Shown in pieces: positions 1-10,462 of a stretch of DNA of 37,433 bases. Made by a program: the position numbers and the translations under genes. Where the stretch lies: the NCBI GenBank assembly GCA_000310025.1, contig FN649755.1, forward strand, positions 2,347,623 through 2,385,055, written 5' to 3'. The DNA is from Ectocarpus siliculosus. Lineage: Eukaryota > Sar > Phaeophyceae > Ectocarpales > Ectocarpaceae. How positions within the stretch are numbered: the first letter of the stretch is position 1; each line of letters starts with the position of its first letter. The notes below the pieces were generated by a model, which saw only the letters and a list, made by a program, of their open reading frames with translations, was not told the origin of the DNA and searched no databases.

Positions 1-684
1 ATTTGTATGGCCGCGTGTGAAATTACGTTACAAAGCGAACGTCGATTCGATGCTGTGTATCCAGGCGTACCGTCGAGAAAACATGACAGCGCACAGACCA
101 ACTAACACAACGTCTCGCCGGGCTTATCCAAGTGTAAGTCTACCTACTCACAGACGGGATTGCTAGCTACGGCGATATTGGTGTGCATATGTGTTGGTGT
201 TAGTTGGGCGTGCACCACGAGGTACGTCAGTACGCGAGAGGCACATGAACTAAGACGGCATGTGACCGTGTGGTGTGATCGTAAACAACCCGAACGATCA
301 CTACTTATTAGTAGGTGGGTGTGTAGTGTGCGCGTTGGACACGCAACCCCCAAGGGAAAAAGGCACCGAGGGAACGGTATGTATATATTGGCCACGCAAA
401 CCCAAAACGAAAAGGGTGCGGCCGAACGGGCAATAGTAGTATATGTATGAAGCACAAGCTACATGAATCAAGACATTCCCTAGGTGGGAGGGACACCTCC
501 CACGCGGCTGCCGGCGATAAGTGCAACGCTAAAACGAACGACAACCTCAGAATAATTCGTGTCAACAAAAGGAAAGATCCTCAAAGCCTGAGGGAACCCA
601 GCAACGAGCTAACAAAAGGCGCCCGGCCCCCCTCACTGCCCACACCTACTCGGGGCGGGAAGACGGAATGCAGAGCCTACGCAA
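1..684. other. Left-edge sequence with no supported gene
   Basis: Short open frames exist on both strands, but none shows a recognisable motif, a plausible start context or splice sites. This is the downstream flank of the minus-strand zinc-knuckle gene that ends at 685, so it may contain that gene's 3' untranslated region. No repeat or RNA gene was recognised. Confidence 0.4.
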
Positions 685-1455
685 CTAATAAGGGCAACCG
701 TTGGACCGGTGTCCGGCACGCCGACATTTGGAGCATATGGAGAACGCACAAGTCTTGTGATTGTGGTTGGCGTTCCTGCCCGCGGCCTTGCATTTTTCGC
801 AAGTGGGGCTGCCCGCCACGGGATGGAGATGCTGCTGGGCGTCCTGGAGAGCGCCGTTAAACACGTCGATCTTGGACAGACCACGGTTACTCGGAAGCGA
901 TGCGCGTGCGCCCCCGCCCCCCCGTGGTCCCACTGCCTTGGCCTTGGACTTCCTGGCGACGCCGCCGCCAAGCGGAAGGGTAACAGATGGGTACTGCAGA
1001 GCGGCAACACTCTGTGCTACGCCGCTGGAAAAACCCTGCGGCGCGAGGCCCGCAGCGGCTCCAAGGCTGGGAGGGGAAGAAAACCCCCCACCGACCTGGA
1101 GAGAGGAGCCGCCGCCGGCCGCCGCGGCGGGCTTCAGCTGAGGACCCCCAGAGAGACCCAAGGCCTTCTGGATTGTGCGAGAGGTCTTCTGGTCGTCGTC
1201 TAGCGTGGACTTCGACACCCCACGCGAGTTGGGGAGCTTATCCGTGAATATCGCTAACGCGACAATGTCTCCGAACCGCCGGGCAATACATATCCCCCTC
1301 CACATGGTCTTCTCGAGGATGCGTTGGTCGACTAGGAGCCCTTCCGTGGCTGCATGGTTAGCGGCTTGAAACAGCGCGTGATGAAAATGAGGCCAGGAGA
1401 AGAGGCCGTCGGTGTTACGGCAGGTGCGCAGGGCCGTGAGGACGTACTGCCGGAA
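685..1455 (-). CDS. Zinc-knuckle protein, proposed last exon (exon 2)
   Basis: An open minus-strand frame runs from 1455 to a TAG at 685-687, about 256 codons. The C-terminus carries two cysteine/histidine clusters. The last is a clear CX2CX4HX4C zinc knuckle (C-SK-C-RRAG-H-RSNG-C), and the one before it is a looser CX2C...H...C cluster. Such knuckles bind single-stranded nucleic acid in retroelement Gag proteins and in cellular RNA-binding proteins. The middle is Gly/Ala/Pro-rich and probably disordered, and the first 90 residues look globular. I start the exon at 1455 because a stop codon (TAG) overlaps a good splice acceptor there. On the minus strand a run of about 16 C is followed by a short stretch ending CTGTAG, a strong polypyrimidine tract plus AG. 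The frame is phase 0 and matches the donor proposed after 4378. The family is not recognised. It could be a host gene or the Gag of an unknown retroelement. Confidence 0.55.
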   Translation of the reverse strand, partial: FRQYVLTALRTCRNTDGLFSWPHFHHALFQAANHAATEGLLVDQRILEKTMWRGICIARRFGDIVALAIFTDKLPNSRGVSKSTLDDDQKTSRTIQKALGLSGGPQLKPAAAAGGGSSLQVGGGFSSPPSLGAAAGLAPQGFSSGVAQSVAALQYPSVTLPLGGGVARKSKAKAVGPRGGGGARASLPSNRGLSKIDVFNGALQDAQQHLHPVAGSPTCEKCKAAGRNANHNHKTCAFSICSKCRRAGHRSNGCPY

Positions 1456-1469
1456 CTACAGTAGCAACG

Positions 1470-1486
1470 GGGGGGGGGGGGGGGGT
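1470..1486. repeat. Poly-G tract beside a proposed splice acceptor
   Basis: A run of about 16 G on the plus strand reads as poly-C on the minus strand. There it sits directly upstream of the acceptor proposed for the zinc-knuckle gene and could serve as its polypyrimidine tract. A similar run lies at about 1672-1688. Confidence 0.7.
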
Positions 1487-1708
1487 CGGCGATGACGTAA
1501 TTGTACTGGCGTAGTGGTACAACGCGTGTACAGCCAATGGGACGTAGCGGCAGGACATCCGCAGCGGCGTGCCGCAACGACACCAATTCATCACAGCAAC
1601 AGCAGCTGTGAGACGATGAATAACCACATCCGTGCAGCCGTCACCTCTAACGGTGGGTAACAGCCCACCAAGGGGGGGGGGGGGGGGACTCTAACTAAAG
1701 AAACCACA

Positions 1709-3545
1709 CCAGCGTGTCTCGCAGGGAGTTCGTCATGAGGCACTGCTTGTGCAATGATGGCGATACAAAGGCGTGTAACAGCCAACATTTGTGACAAACA
1801 AATCTACCGACGGTCGCAAGCATATCGGCGTGTGCTAAAGGCAGAGTCTGCTGCGGGCAAAACATCGGCGTGTCTTGCAGGGATTTCGTCATGAAGCAAC
1901 TGCTTGTGCACGATGGCGACACAAAGGCGTGTAACAGCCAACATTTGTGACAAACAAATCTACCGACGGTCGCAAGCATATCGGCGTATGCTATAGGCAG
2001 AGTCTGCTGCGGGCAAAACATCGGCGTGTCTCGCAGGGATTTCGTCATGATGCAACGGCTTGTGAAATGATGGCTATACAAAGACGTGTAACAGCCAACA
2101 TTTGTGACAAACAAATCTACTGACGGTCGCAAGCATATCGGCGTATGCTAAAGGCAGAGTCTGCTGCGGGCAAAACATCGGCGTGTCTCGCAGGGATTTC
2201 GTCATGAGGCAACTGCTTGTGCAATGATGGCTATACAAAGGCGTGTAACAGCCAACATTTGTGACAAACAAATCTACTGACGGTCGCAAGCATATCGGCG
2301 TATGCTATAGGCAGAGTCTGCTGCGGGCAAAACATCGGCGTGTCTCGCAGGGATTTCGTCATGAGGCAACTGCTTGTGAAATGATGGCTACACAATAGCG
2401 TGTAACAGCCAACATTTGTGACAAACAAATCTACCGACGGTCGCAAGCATATCGGCGTATGCTAAAGGCAGAGTCTGCTGCGGGCAAAACATCGGCGTGT
2501 CTTCGCAGGGATTTCGTCATGAGGCAACTGCTTGTGCAATGATGGCTATACAAAGGCGTGTAACAGCCAACATTTGTGACAAACAAATCTACTGACGGTC
2601 GCAAGCATATCGGCGTATGCTATAGGCAGAGTCTGCTGCGGGCAAAACATCGGCGTGTCTCGCAGGGATTTCGTCATGAGGCAACTGCTTGTGAAATGAT
2701 GGCTATACAAAGACGTGTAACAGCCAACATTTGTGACAAACAAATCTACTGACGGTCGCAAGCATATCGGCGTATGCTAAAGGCAGAGTCTGCTGCGGGC
2801 AAAACATCGGCGTGTCTCGCAGGGATTTCGTCATGAGGCCAACTGCTTGTGCAATGATGGCTATACAAAGACGTGTAACAGCCAACATTTGTGACAAACA
2901 AATCTACTGACGGTCGCAAGCATATCGGCGTATGCTATAGGCAGAGTCTGCTGCGGGCAAAACATCGGCGTGTCTCGCAGGGATTTCGTCATGAGGCAAC
3001 TGCTTGTGCAATGATGGCTATACAAAGACGTGTAACAGCCAACATTTGTGACAAACAAATCTACCGACGGTCGCAAGCATATCGGCGTATGCTAAAGGCA
3101 GAGTCTGCTGCGGGCAAAACATCGGCGTGTCTTGCAGGAATTTCGTCATGAGGCAACTGCTTGTGCATGATGGCTACACAATAGCGTGTAACAGCCAACA
3201 TTTGTGACAAACAAATCTACCGACGTCGCAAGCATATCGGCGTATGCTAAAGGCAGAGAGAGTCTGCTGCGGGCAAAACATCGGCGTGTCTCGCAGGGAT
3301 TTCGTCATGATGCAACTGCTTGTGAAATGATGGCTATACAAAGACGTGTAACAGCCAACATTTGTGACAAACAAATCTACTGACGGTCGCAAGCATATCG
3401 GCGTATGCTAAAGGCAGAATCTGCTGCGGGCAAAACATCGGCGTGTCTCGCAGGGATTTCGTCATGAGGCAACTGCTTGTGCAATGATGGCTACACAATG
3501 GCGTGTAACAGCCAACATTTGTGACAAACAAATCTACCGACGGTC
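1709..3545. repeat. 157-bp tandem repeat array, about 11.7 copies
   Basis: The repeat contains the palindromic core ATTTGTGACAAACAAAT. A marker next to it (ACATTT) occurs at 1785, 1941, 2098, 2255, 2412, 2570, 2727, 2885, 3042, 3198, 3358 and 3515, giving periods of 156-160 bp. Units are highly alike. Diagnostic variants alternate between neighbours: GCTAAAGG versus GCTATAGG, and GTGAAATG versus GTGCAATG through the middle. The period is not a multiple of three, so the similar 71-residue open frames repeated on the minus strand are by-products of the repeat, not genes. The length is near that of a nucleosomal satellite unit. The array lies inside the proposed intron. Confidence 0.95.
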
Positions 3546-4059
3546 CGACACCAGAATGTAACAGCCAACAGCGGAGCGGTGAGGCATAGACTAACAACCT
3601 CATCGGTGCGTGTGGGAGTACATCCGAAGTATTTTCTCAAAGGCTTCAGTATTAGTGAGGGTATTGTGGGAAAATATGCAGTAGACAACCCTTCAACTGT
3701 ATGTGAGTGTGCAGCGGGCATCGGTGAAATGACCACACCGCGGTAACAGCCAGAAGGTGTAACCGTAGTCACGGACAACAACAAGCTGTGCGTGTGTGTT
3801 GCCGCAGCTGCCACTACAGATGGAGGGAACTATGGACGGGCTACGTACATATGTATGCCACCAATCATTCATGATGTTTCGTAAGGTATGACGTACGATG
3901 TGAGGACCGGGCAACAGCGGCAGGCCTTTATCAATAGAGCGGCAACATGAAACACCAGATAGCCATGGTTGGTTGTTGTGGGCACGCATTCTGTTAGTGT
4001 CCGCAGAATACATACTTCAGTATATATGTACACATGTAGATCCGTGCCAAGAAGGGCTT

Positions 4060-4236
4060 CGATTTTTTTTTTTTTTTTTTTTTCTTTTTCGACGTGCATA
4101 CAGTACACATGCACCCCCGACATCGAAGTGTGAACCACCAGTATGGTACGACCAGACCTTCATCGTAGTCTTCTAAAGAGAAGCGCGTGTAGCTCGTCCT
4201 CAGATGCACGAGAGGGCGTGAGGATTCGCACAACCT

Positions 4237-4276
<40 letters not shown>

Positions 4277-4312
4277 GAAATGTGCCCCCTTTTTTTTTTT
4301 TTTTTTTTTTTT
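4060..4312. repeat. Poly-T runs and a CAA microsatellite
   Basis: A poly-T run of about 20 (near 4063-4083), a CAA/AAC microsatellite of about 12 units (near 4238-4276) and another poly-T run of about 22 (near 4290-4312) lie within 250 bp. In the minus orientation these are poly-A and GTT repeats just inside the donor end of the proposed intron. Such tracts are slippage-prone. Confidence 0.9.
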
Positions 4313-4377
4313 TGAACACTTTCATCACTTTCAACACTTGGCATATTTTATAGAATATTGAATATTGAGCAGCGCAC

Positions 4378-5211
4378 CTCTGGTTTTGCGTGCGCTCGAG
4401 TCAGCAGAGCGATCAGCTCGCGGTCGTCCCTCTCGTGCGGGCTCTCCGCCCTCCCGCTGCTGTCGCTCGGCCCCCCACTCAGGTCAATCTGTGCTTGCAT
4501 TCGCTGCGCCAGCTCCGCATCAGATAAGTACGTCGCCGGGGCGGCGGCCGGGGCGACAGCAGCCGCCGGTGGCGCTGCCGTCGCGGACCGCGCCGCCGAA
4601 CCTCCGAAGTGAGCAGGCAGAACAACGTCCTCTACTGCTTCCAGCAGCACACAGCCTTCTGACTGCAAGAGGCGGCCATGGCGGAGCGCGAGTTCCACCG
4701 TGTACTCGGCCAAGAGCTTCTTCGCCTCGGCCTGGCGATAGGCAACGGACTTGTCGCCCGCCCGCGAAGTGGCCACCTTCCTGGCGCGCGCCAAAACTGC
4801 CGTGTAGGTCTCCGCCCCGGCAAGGGGCGGCAGCCGAGTGGCCACCTCACCCAAACGGAGGACCAACTCCTCCACAGTGCCCTGATCGCAACCGAGCCGG
4901 TTGCGGTCGAACACCCGCCCAAGGTCCAGCGTTGCCCCGGCTCCCGGCACCAGCGCCGTGTAGCACGGCAGAGCGTAGGCCGCCGTGGTCGCGTCCACAA
5001 ACGCGGCCGTCTGGCGGTCGGGCCGGGGAGGCAGCCCAGGTGGAGGCGGGGAAAGCGGTCCCATCGGCGCGCTGGCAGCCGCTGGGGCCGCGGCAGCCGC
5101 CGCCGGGGCAGCAGCCGCTGAGGAAGAAGGCGCCGCCGCTGAGGAAGCCGTTGTAGGAGAAGCAGCCGCCGAAGCCGCCGCCGTGGCGCGCCGCGTGTTG
5201 CGAGGCGGCAT
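4378..5211 (-). CDS. Ala/Pro-rich protein, proposed first exon of the zinc-knuckle gene
   Basis: The minus-strand frame starts with ATG at 5211-5209. It reads 278 codons to a GAG|GTGCGC donor at 4378/4377, and without splicing it would stop at 4348. Residues 8-70 are a low-complexity Ala/Ser/Pro stretch. Residues 70-215 are more globular, with Leu-rich likely helices, and a second Ala-rich linker precedes a charged tail with many Glu, Arg and Asp. There is no signal peptide or membrane segment. A TATA-like CTATATAG lies about 30 bp upstream of the ATG (5240-5247). Codon use is strongly GC-biased, as in the exon at 685-1455, and the phase-0 junction joins the two into a 534-residue product. 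Function is unknown. The layout, a disordered N-terminus then a helical part then C-terminal knuckles, is Gag-like, but no pol genes follow within the window. Confidence 0.6.
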
Positions 5212-5239
5212 GTTACGACTCTCGAATATATCCCTTCTC

Positions 5240-5247
5240 CTATATAG
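5240..5247 (-). promoter_or_regulatory. TATA-like box upstream of the 5211 start
   Basis: The palindromic CTATATAG sits about 30 bp upstream of the proposed ATG on the minus strand. That spacing would leave almost no 5' untranslated region if this were the TATA box for the ATG, so the assignment is weak. Confidence 0.3.
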
Positions 5248-5563
5248 CTCCGGCGTATTTCGGGAGAGAAAAGGGGGACTGAACTAGGTGGGGTCATTTT
5301 CCAACATCCTTTCTGGAATATCTGACTCTTCTCGATTTCGTTCCGAAATCTAGATGCGTCTCAAATCCGAGATTACTTGCTAAACATTTCCTGATGTCGA
5401 AAACCAACAAATTCAGTCGTTGAACTTGACATTTCTATCGTTTTCCCCGCGATTGCCTCTGTCAGATGGGCCAAAATCACTCATTTGTTATGCTCTAGTG
5501 AAGCCAAATCGCATAAAAAAGAGCCTCCGGCGGGGCGCCTCCTCACCAGCCGGGGGGGGCCAT

Positions 5564-5601
5564 GGTCGCGGCTGTGCCGCGACCGCGCGGCTTCGCCGCG
5601 C
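5564..5601. other. Two adjacent perfect GC hairpins
   Basis: GGTCGCGGC, a TGT loop and GCCGCGACC form a 9-bp stem at 5564-5584. Directly after it, GCGCGGC, a TTC loop and GCCGCGC form a 7-bp stem at 5585-5601. Both arms pair perfectly. There is no trailing T-run, and no gene could be linked to them. Confidence 0.7.
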
Positions 5602-5670
5602 CACCTGTGTACTGATCGGATCCGGTATACTGGCGCTGCGCGCCACCCAACCCTATTTTTAGGGTAAGTT

Positions 5671-5790
5671 AGCCTGTGACCACGGGAATCGACCGCGTCC
5701 AGTGTTGGATCAGTCCGGACATATGAAGGTACTGGGTAGAGAGAGATCGGGACGGTTTTTAATGTGAAGACAACGACAGCAACAACAATT
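5671..5790 (-). repeat. Dispersed repeat fragment, inverted partner of 7833-7934
   Basis: Read on the minus strand, this segment has a GTT-repeat start, CACATTAAAAACCGT, a TCTCTCTACCCAGTAC stretch and a conserved CGGTCGATTCCCGTGG end. The plus strand at 7833-7934 carries the same order of motifs with substitutions. The first half also matches part of the R1 repeat (near 12560-12625, 17620-17650 and 22385-22445). It is therefore a mobile fragment related to R1, not a gene. Confidence 0.75.
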
Positions 5791-7832
5791 AATCTGTGCC
5801 CACATCCACGCTACGAGCAAATCTACGTCAATTCAGCCATTCAGCCTGAGCAAATTACGGCGCCTTTTGAGCTGCTGTGCATACCACTACGAACACAGAA
5901 AGACGTCCTCAATGTCAGTGCATTCACTCACTCAAATCTAATGACCGTTCACTTCTTCGCGTCTGGCTTGAGTCCTACCATTCAACTGCTGTCTCCCATC
6001 TTCGTCGACATTGTACCCACTCTGTTTTGTGCAACTTCCCATCGAACCTTTCCCGAATTAGTCACGCGTCTCCATCCGAACTCACCACCGGTTCAAGGTC
6101 TGTGCTCCATGTTCCTCTCTCTTGGGGCGCGCTATCACTCGTCGAGCTGCTCTGACAGCGCATCTACCTGACAGCGCATCTACCGCGAGATCCGCTTTTC
6201 ATTATTTTTACTATGCGACCGTTCGTTTCTACACAACACTTTGCGGACCGACCGCTTTCCTTCATACCCTTCACCCATACACTTCCAAAGGTCGGGACCA
6301 CCGCCGCCGACGCTTCTTCAACCCCGGCCAAAAAGCCCACCTAGAAGGGGAAAGGGCAAAGCCGGCGGATCGCACGTGATAACTTCAAACTGTTCTCAGT
6401 CCTTGCCATTATTTTGTCATTCTTTGCCTACCTTTGTCTTCGCAGCACAGATATGAAATACATGCAGGCACACGGGGGAGGATGGATTTTCTCTTCCAGC
6501 TTTGGCGTACCACAACAAAAAAAATATCGAACCCTGTTCCTTCCTACAGCACCAGTAGACCTGTACTTGCCACTTGGAGGGCGTGTGTGTATTTCAGGTA
6601 TATTGACGTTGCCGTGTGCACGACGTGAAGATACACGATGCACGTGATGGCTTCGAAGTATATACTTCAGTTAGCGTTGCTTAGCATTCTTTGTCTAGGC
6701 TATTCCTGTTTCCCGCGATGTTCTTCGCGCAATGTCCACTCCTGCCTTGAATGTTTCTTCCTGCTTCCTGCTATCTTCGTTCAATTCAAGGATTGATTCT
6801 ATTTTTCCTCGTTGTTGCCTCTTGCTTCCCAAAAGGTTTGAATATTGAAGTTTCGGGTTAATGACCCGCCGGCCGTTTTCGCCGTGTCCTCGTCTGAGTA
6901 GAGTACTTTCTTTTCGGGTTTTGTTTTCCGCTTGTTTCGTCGTGGTCCAGCCAGACGTATGCCGGGAAGTTCGATAATGTGTGAACTTTCACCAAACGCC
7001 TCCCCTCTATCACGGACAGTCATCCTATCGTCTCGGCCCGCGCTCATGTATCTTCACTTCAAAAATAAAACCTGAAAAATACCACGGTGGTAGTCAAGGG
7101 TACACGAAAAAAAAATTCCTGGACCCACACTCCACTTTTTTCATTTTGGGCCGGCCGAGGAGGGGGGGTTGGGTGGGGAGGGGGGGTATTTCTCTATGTA
7201 CTCTAAATCCTACCTTCAACGACTCCACACTTGTTCCTATACATACTGTAGTCAACCAATACTTGTCTCGGTACTGCCGTATGTAGGTCTATAAATAAAT
7301 GCTGGCACCTGCGGCGTGGTCTTACACTTTAGGCAAGTGGCATGAATCTCCTGACTGAGCCGGTGCTTCTGATACATATACCTGATCCACATCCCGTAGC
7401 CTCGGAAACGTAATGTATGTAGTCGAGCTAAGCACACCACAAGACTCTGTTTGCCATGAAACCCAGGTTGTGAGCCTTGGGTGAGCTACAGAAGCAATTC
7501 TGCTCTCTTGCTGTCTTGCTGCAGTGTCTCTGTTGGTTAAAGGCCGGGAGATTTGCTTTTGAATTTGAACCCGTAAGAAACGCGGCGAGATTGACTGGTT
7601 GACCCATGATGACTAGGGGCAAGTAGGCGAGTGAAAGGGGCGTCTTATTGGGGGCGGGGGCAAGGCGGGGGAGGAGAACCAGCCTGCGAAGAATCACCTG
7701 AGCTTGTACCTTCCGGGGTGATTGCCCCATAAATCATAATAACCGGACTCTTACCGGGACCAAGCTTGCGGGGACAGGAAAAAATATTGTTGTGTATTGG
7801 CAAGTGTTGTTGATGTGGACCACTTGTTCAAC
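5791..7832. other. Intergenic segment between inverted repeat fragments
   Basis: Several frames of 60-135 codons are open here, the longest at 5764-6171 on the plus strand, starting inside the repeat fragment. None has recognisable motifs or splice signals that give an extended product. A G-rich run near 7160-7190 follows a short segment resembling the one at 8385-8416. No gene is supported. Confidence 0.4.
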
Positions 7833-7934
7833 AGTTGTTGTTGTCATAAAAACCGTTCCTATATCTAAGCCCAGTACGTTTGTCAGTCCATACTGATCTA
7901 ACAGTAGACGCGGTCGATTCCCGTGGCCACAGGC
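7833..7934 (+). repeat. Dispersed repeat fragment, inverted partner of 5671-5790
   Basis: The segment shares the GTT-repeat, ATAAAAACCGTTCC, CCCAGTAC and CGGTCGATTCCCGTGG landmarks of 5671-5790 in opposite orientation. It is the more diverged copy. Together the pair brackets about 2 kb of unassigned sequence. Confidence 0.7.
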
Positions 7935-10440
7935 TTGGGCAAACTCAAATAAAAAGGAAGAGCCCGCAAGCCAATAAACAATAACATCAACGACAGAATA
8001 AAATATGTATACTCGGAGTATAGGTAGGCTGCCCCCCCTTCCCCCTCTACAAGTGAGATAACGATGAAACCGGATGTCACAGCACCGGCCGGAGAAGCAC
8101 ACCCTGCTGTAGTTCAGTCTTGGTACCCCTATACTGCCGGCGGCGCGGTGTTCCGCAGTCCATGCCGCCGGTCTTCCAGGCCGAGTTGGCGAACAATCTA
8201 TAACAACAGCGGTCCTCTTGATACCACCTCTATTTTTTGTTACTACACACTCTACAAACATCAGGTTTCCAGGAACACCTCACAGTCGAGGTTCTTCATT
8301 TCGACAAATCTCTTGTTGACCAACTGGAGGCACACTGCAGGAACAGGGCTTCGAAATAAACGCTTTGTTTCGAGATATTTGTTTTTCATTTTGGACCGGC
8401 TGAGGGGGGGGGGGGGTAGTGTGACTCCAGGAATTGTATTTTCCCCTTGCGGTAGTCAACGTTTCCGTCTTCTCGTCAAGCACTACTGTATGTATTATCC
8501 GTTCCCACATCCAAATCGCTGGTGACATTATGTTGTCAACATGGTGATGACTTCGGGGGTTCGTATGATAGATAGATCCAAGTCGTTGGCACCACACCAT
8601 AGTCACGCCGGTGACATCGAGGTTCGTATGCCGCTTCCTCTGCTTTTTTCCGCACAGCATCCTTTCAGAATTAACCGCTTTCCAACGAAAACATTTTCCT
8701 CATCCATACGTCCGGTGGGTCACCACGTCGAACCGTCTTCTTTCGTTTTCCCATATTGTCTCCTTATTAGTCAATTCACGCCCGCTCTCTCTTATCCGCC
8801 CTCAAGAACAATCCTTCTCCATGGCTTCAGTTGAGTCCGGGGCTAACGCCGGGATGCTGTTTCTAGACGCTCTGACAAAACACCAGGTGTTCTACAATTC
8901 AACCTTCCACATCCATCCCTTGAAACGGTCGGCAAATTTCCAAAGCAACCTTCTTTGAGGTTGTTCATGCTCAATAAAGCATCTTCGCGACCCTCCGTTC
9001 ACCGAACCTATCTCAGGTATACTGCAAGGAAGAGACGCCGTTGGCGACGACGTTTCAAATGAGAAACATGCACCACCTCCGTCTAGCGACACACGTCATA
9101 TCTTCCTTGTTCTACATCAAGGTCACGAACGTTTACGCGCAGTGCATCATGGAAGGCGACTCGGTGAGAACACTGCGTGATTTCCCGTACGGCAGACAAT
9201 CGTACGAAACGCATTTAGTCGTCTCCTTGGTCGGGCAACATTTTATTTACTCGCTATGAATCGAACGTGCTCTGGCGTGGATGTTCTGCAATATAACGTC
9301 CCAACACAATATATTCCTCGAGCAACGCACTGCACCTTGGTCCTCATCACGTAGTCTCACTCATATACCCGCGCGATGGAAGCTGAACCAACCCGTGCGA
9401 TGCGTGCATGCGTTTGCTTCCTCCCCAGTGCACCGCCCTCGCGGTCGATGTTGCTGCCGGTTGCGCATCCGAAGGTGCCATTGGGGAATGTGCTCCCAAG
9501 GGGTTCACGTCTGATCTGTACTGCAGCACGGGCGTGTCGCCGTTTCCTGTGAGTGAATTCCTAGGACTACTGTACGCAGCAACGCAGAAAGTATATACAT
9601 AGGTAACATGCTTTCCCCTGTTCCCTGACTGTCAGAAACACAGCAGTATGGCCCAAATAGCAGCAGATACATGCATGCTGGGTTGTGGAATGAATAATAC
9701 AGTAGTGCATATGAGGTAAAGCAACGAGTATGTCTGTCGCGGATATCCCTTTTGTATTGTGCAATGCGCAGCTATTCACAGTAGCCATCTACGTTGATTT
9801 GCATGTGGCAACCACAACAGGATTATGGAATGCCCACGGGTCTCTGAGGACTGTCAGTCAGAGATACCTAGACGATCGTTTTCTGCTCACTCTTCATCGT
9901 CACCATCAAAGCAACCTGTTCTGGGTTTCAACCAGCAACAACAACGACATGTAGCATTGCAATCACCACTGTCTGCAAACGCATATCCCCGCATATCCCC
10001 GAAAGGGCGCGGGGAACGATGAGCCGGAGGCAAGCAATATCCCGCTGATTCTCGAAGAAGTCGCCGGGCGAAGCGGGCAAATCACATTTGGTGGCCGCGC
10101 TGCCTTGGCGCTGCCCTAAGTTTGTACCACGTCGTTTCTGTCGATCTTACATGACAATACTGGTGTCAAATATTACAGTGTTCATCGTGCCAACTGCAAC
10201 AGACCGCAACCGCCAGCTGACCTCCTTGCGTATAGACTACTCTAGCGCATTGAAAAGCCCCGCCCCCAGTTTATGGATGCCCACGAAATGCAAACGGAAT
10301 GTATGTCTGGTGAACGTTGTGTACCGGGAGGAAGGCTTTGGTTTGTCCAACACATTCATTCATTCAAGGACAAATTGGATCTGCATATGACTGCATTGGA
10401 AGATTGATCGGACGCCCGTGTAATATTTCATAGACTTCCA
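7935..10440. other. Unassigned sequence without a supported gene
   Basis: The longest frames (minus 7734-8261 and plus 8064-8525) overlap each other, mostly lack a good start context, and show no family motif. A G12 run occurs near 8405. Nothing resembling a retroelement domain, tRNA or conserved exon was seen between here and the CCATGG cluster. Confidence 0.4.
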
Positions 10441-10462
10441 TCCTGAAACGTTACATGGACTT

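Larger units (their letters stand above)
1456..4377 (-). other. Proposed 2.9-kb intron containing the 157-bp repeat array
   Basis: On the minus strand the donor is GAG|GTGCGC (first intron base 4377) and the acceptor is CTGTAG|TTC (last intron base 1456). Both junctions are phase 0, so the flanking frames join cleanly. The donor resembles the GAG|GTGCGG donor of the gene at 32303-34650. Inside lie the tandem array, two poly-G runs near 1470 and 1672, poly-T runs near 4060 and 4290, and a CAA repeat. The splice is inferred from sequence only. Two separate genes, or an exon inside this span, remain possible. Confidence 0.45.

Noticed and set aside
1709-3545. CRISPR-like regular array
   Set aside because: Units are contiguous 157-bp repeats with no unique spacers, and the context is eukaryotic.
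1695-3603. Series of near-identical minus-strand open frames of about 71 residues
   Set aside because: They recur with the 157-bp unit, which is not a multiple of three, and start and stop within the repeat. They are by-products of the array.
5764-6171. Possible small gene of 135 codons
   Set aside because: Its start falls inside a dispersed repeat fragment and its composition is not coding-like.
7900-7940. SINE promoter (B box-like CGGTCGATTCCC)
   Set aside because: One base is missing from the B-box spacing and no A box was seen. Kept only as a note with the inverted repeat pair.
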